Source: Balneolaceae bacterium (GTDB lineage Bacteria > Bacteroidota > Rhodothermia > Balneolales > Balneolaceae). Taken from it: a stretch of 55,469 bases of DNA. The position numbers and the translations under genes are program-made. How positions within the stretch are numbered: the stretch's first letter is position 1; every line of letters begins with the position of its first letter. Shown here piece by piece: positions 54,606 through 55,469 of the stretch. Under the pieces are notes generated by a model, which did no database searches, was not told the DNA's origin, and saw only the letters and a list, made by a program, of their open reading frames with translations. The stretch is from positions 1-55,469 of the forward strand of contig REDS01000122.1 in assembly GCA_007693395.1 (NCBI GenBank). Reading direction: 5' to 3'.

Positions 54606-55469
54606 TTATTCGAAATACTCTGAAACCAGCCTCGACACCTCCTCAACCATCTCTTCGCCGCGCAGGTTGCGGGTTACGATAACACCATCAGGACCAATAA
54701 GGTACATGGCAGGCACACCACCAATATTGAAAGCGTTCACCAACTCGCCATTGAACATGTCTGTCTGAAGAATTTGCGGCCATGTCATTTCGTGTTCCTC
54801 CATAAATGCTTCAACCGTTTCTGTATCACGGTCCAGAGCTATCCCTATCACTACAAGCTGGTCATCTTCAAAGCTTTCATGGACGGTTTTCAGATAGGGT
54901 ATTTCAGGGATACAAGGGCCGCACCAGCTTCCCCAGAATTCGAGCAGTACAAATCGTCCGCTGTTATCCTCAAGTGAAACAGGCTCACCACGAATGGTTT
55001 CAGCAATAAGTTCAGGTGCAGGCTGACCAATTTGAAGGGATTCCAGCTCATAAATCTCCCCCAGCCCAAAATCCACAAACCAATCGCTTGCATTTAGTTC
55101 AATCATCTTTCGGGCATAATCAAGCACCATCTCATTATCCCCTTCACGTTTGTAATGGCGGGTGAGGTAGGTCATAAGCTGTGAAAGGCTTATCGGGTCG
55201 GTAAGTCTATGTTCGAGCTCGTGTAATTTCTCAATGAACGCTTCTGCTTCCAGATCTTCATTTCTGTGATACAGATTTCCCAAAGAGTTGATGGCGTGGT
55301 TCCAGAGGGGTGAGTCGTCATCAAGCATCTCATATAACTCATCCAAATGTTCTGCATGCCCTGTATTTCCCCACATCATCACAAACGATGAAAAGATGAA
55401 CTCTTCATTTTCATCTCCCCTGTTCTCTTTAAAATAGCTGAAAATCTGATTCGAATACTCGATCTGCAG
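54606..55469 (-). CDS. TlpA-like thiol-disulfide protein, C-terminal part
   Basis: 288 codons open through the right edge of the window, so the N-terminus is missing; the methionines near 55379 are internal. The final ~140 residues are a thioredoxin/AhpC-TSA domain: IGQPAPELIAETIRGEPVSL, the active site FWGSWCGPCIPEIP (both Cys present), the cis-Pro in IGGVPAMYLIGPDG. Upstream of this, residues are helical and repetitive, suggesting TPR-like helices (SLGNLYHRNEDLEAEAFI, YLTRHYKREGDNEMVLDYARKM). Such proteins reduce or exchange disulfides in the periplasm. A signal peptide would lie beyond the window. Confidence 0.88.
   Translation of the reverse strand: MQIEYSNQIFSYFKENRGDENEEFIFSSFVMMWGNTGHAEHLDELYEMLDDDSPLWNHAINSLGNLYHRNEDLEAEAFIEKLHELEHRLTDPISLSQLMTYLTRHYKREGDNEMVLDYARKMIELNASDWFVDFGLGEIYELESLQIGQPAPELIAETIRGEPVSLEDNSGRFVLLEFWGSWCGPCIPEIPYLKTVHESFEDDQLVVIGIALDRDTETVEAFMEEHEMTWPQILQTDMFNGELVNAFNIGGVPAMYLIGPDGVIVTRNLRGEEMVEEVSRLVSEYFE

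Overview
The window looks like a chromosomal segment of a Bacteroidota/Balneolota-type bacterium, plausibly a Balneolaceae relative. This is inferred from gene content and from promoter-like sites of the form TTTG...TAnnTTTG, not from any marker-gene search. Supporting signs are many lipoproteins with short lipoboxes, Tat-type sugar oxidoreductases, a giant N-terminally TANFOR-like surface protein, an AbgT-type transporter, and few strong Shine-Dalgarno sites. I see no rRNA, tRNA, CRISPR array, transposase or phage gene.

Layout. (1) 1-128: start of a truncated mnmA. (2) 254-10030, minus strand: a three-gene cell-envelope cluster read in the order beta-barrel protein, 1969-residue modular protein, fibronectin-III protein. 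(3) 10.2-20.8 kb: two small lipoproteins, an HNH nuclease, a DUF72 protein, a fasciclin protein, release factor 3 (prfC), a large lipoprotein, and a minus-strand group of a thiamine-binding-like protein, recN, a rhodanese and a Tat sugar isomerase-like protein. (4) 20.9-21.7 kb: a DUF4382 lipoprotein with a clear terminator. (5) 22.0-30.2 kb: the histidine locus hisG-D-C-B-H-A, a serpin on the opposite strand, then hisF and hisE. (6) 30.3-36.0 kb: an AbgT-family transporter, a LamG lipoprotein, an alpha/beta hydrolase, and a GMC oxidoreductase with its subunit-3-like partner. (7) 36.1-47.8 kb: the branched-chain amino acid locus, with ilvD on the minus strand diverging from ilvB-N-C, cimA, leuA, leuC, leuD, leuB. 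(8) 48.1-50.7 kb: an AT-rich pair, a metzincin-like lipoprotein protease and a small beta-barrel-like protein. (9) 50.8-55.5 kb: an aldo/keto reductase, a sulfatase-modifying-factor-like lipoprotein, a Tat Gfo/Idh/MocA oxidoreductase, and a truncated TlpA-like thiol-disulfide protein.

How the genes work together. The his genes cover most of the pathway from PRPP to histidine, but no HisI (phosphoribosyl-AMP cyclohydrolase) and no recognisable histidinol-phosphatase are present. HisB carries an N-terminal extension without HAD catalytic motifs whose end resembles the linker of bifunctional HisB. The ilv/leu genes make valine and leucine from pyruvate, and probably isoleucine through citramalate (cimA plus leuCDB), since no threonine deaminase is present here. 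The only regulatory domain of LeuA type lies in CimA, because LeuA itself is the short form.

The observations most worth following are: the conserved-looking TANFOR/beta-barrel/FN3 cluster as an uncharacterised envelope system; an extremely Ile/Leu-rich reading frame just upstream of ilvB that could be an attenuator leader peptide; the serpin lodged inside the histidine locus with its own readable reactive-centre loop; the remodelled HisB; and the AT-rich protease/barrel island.
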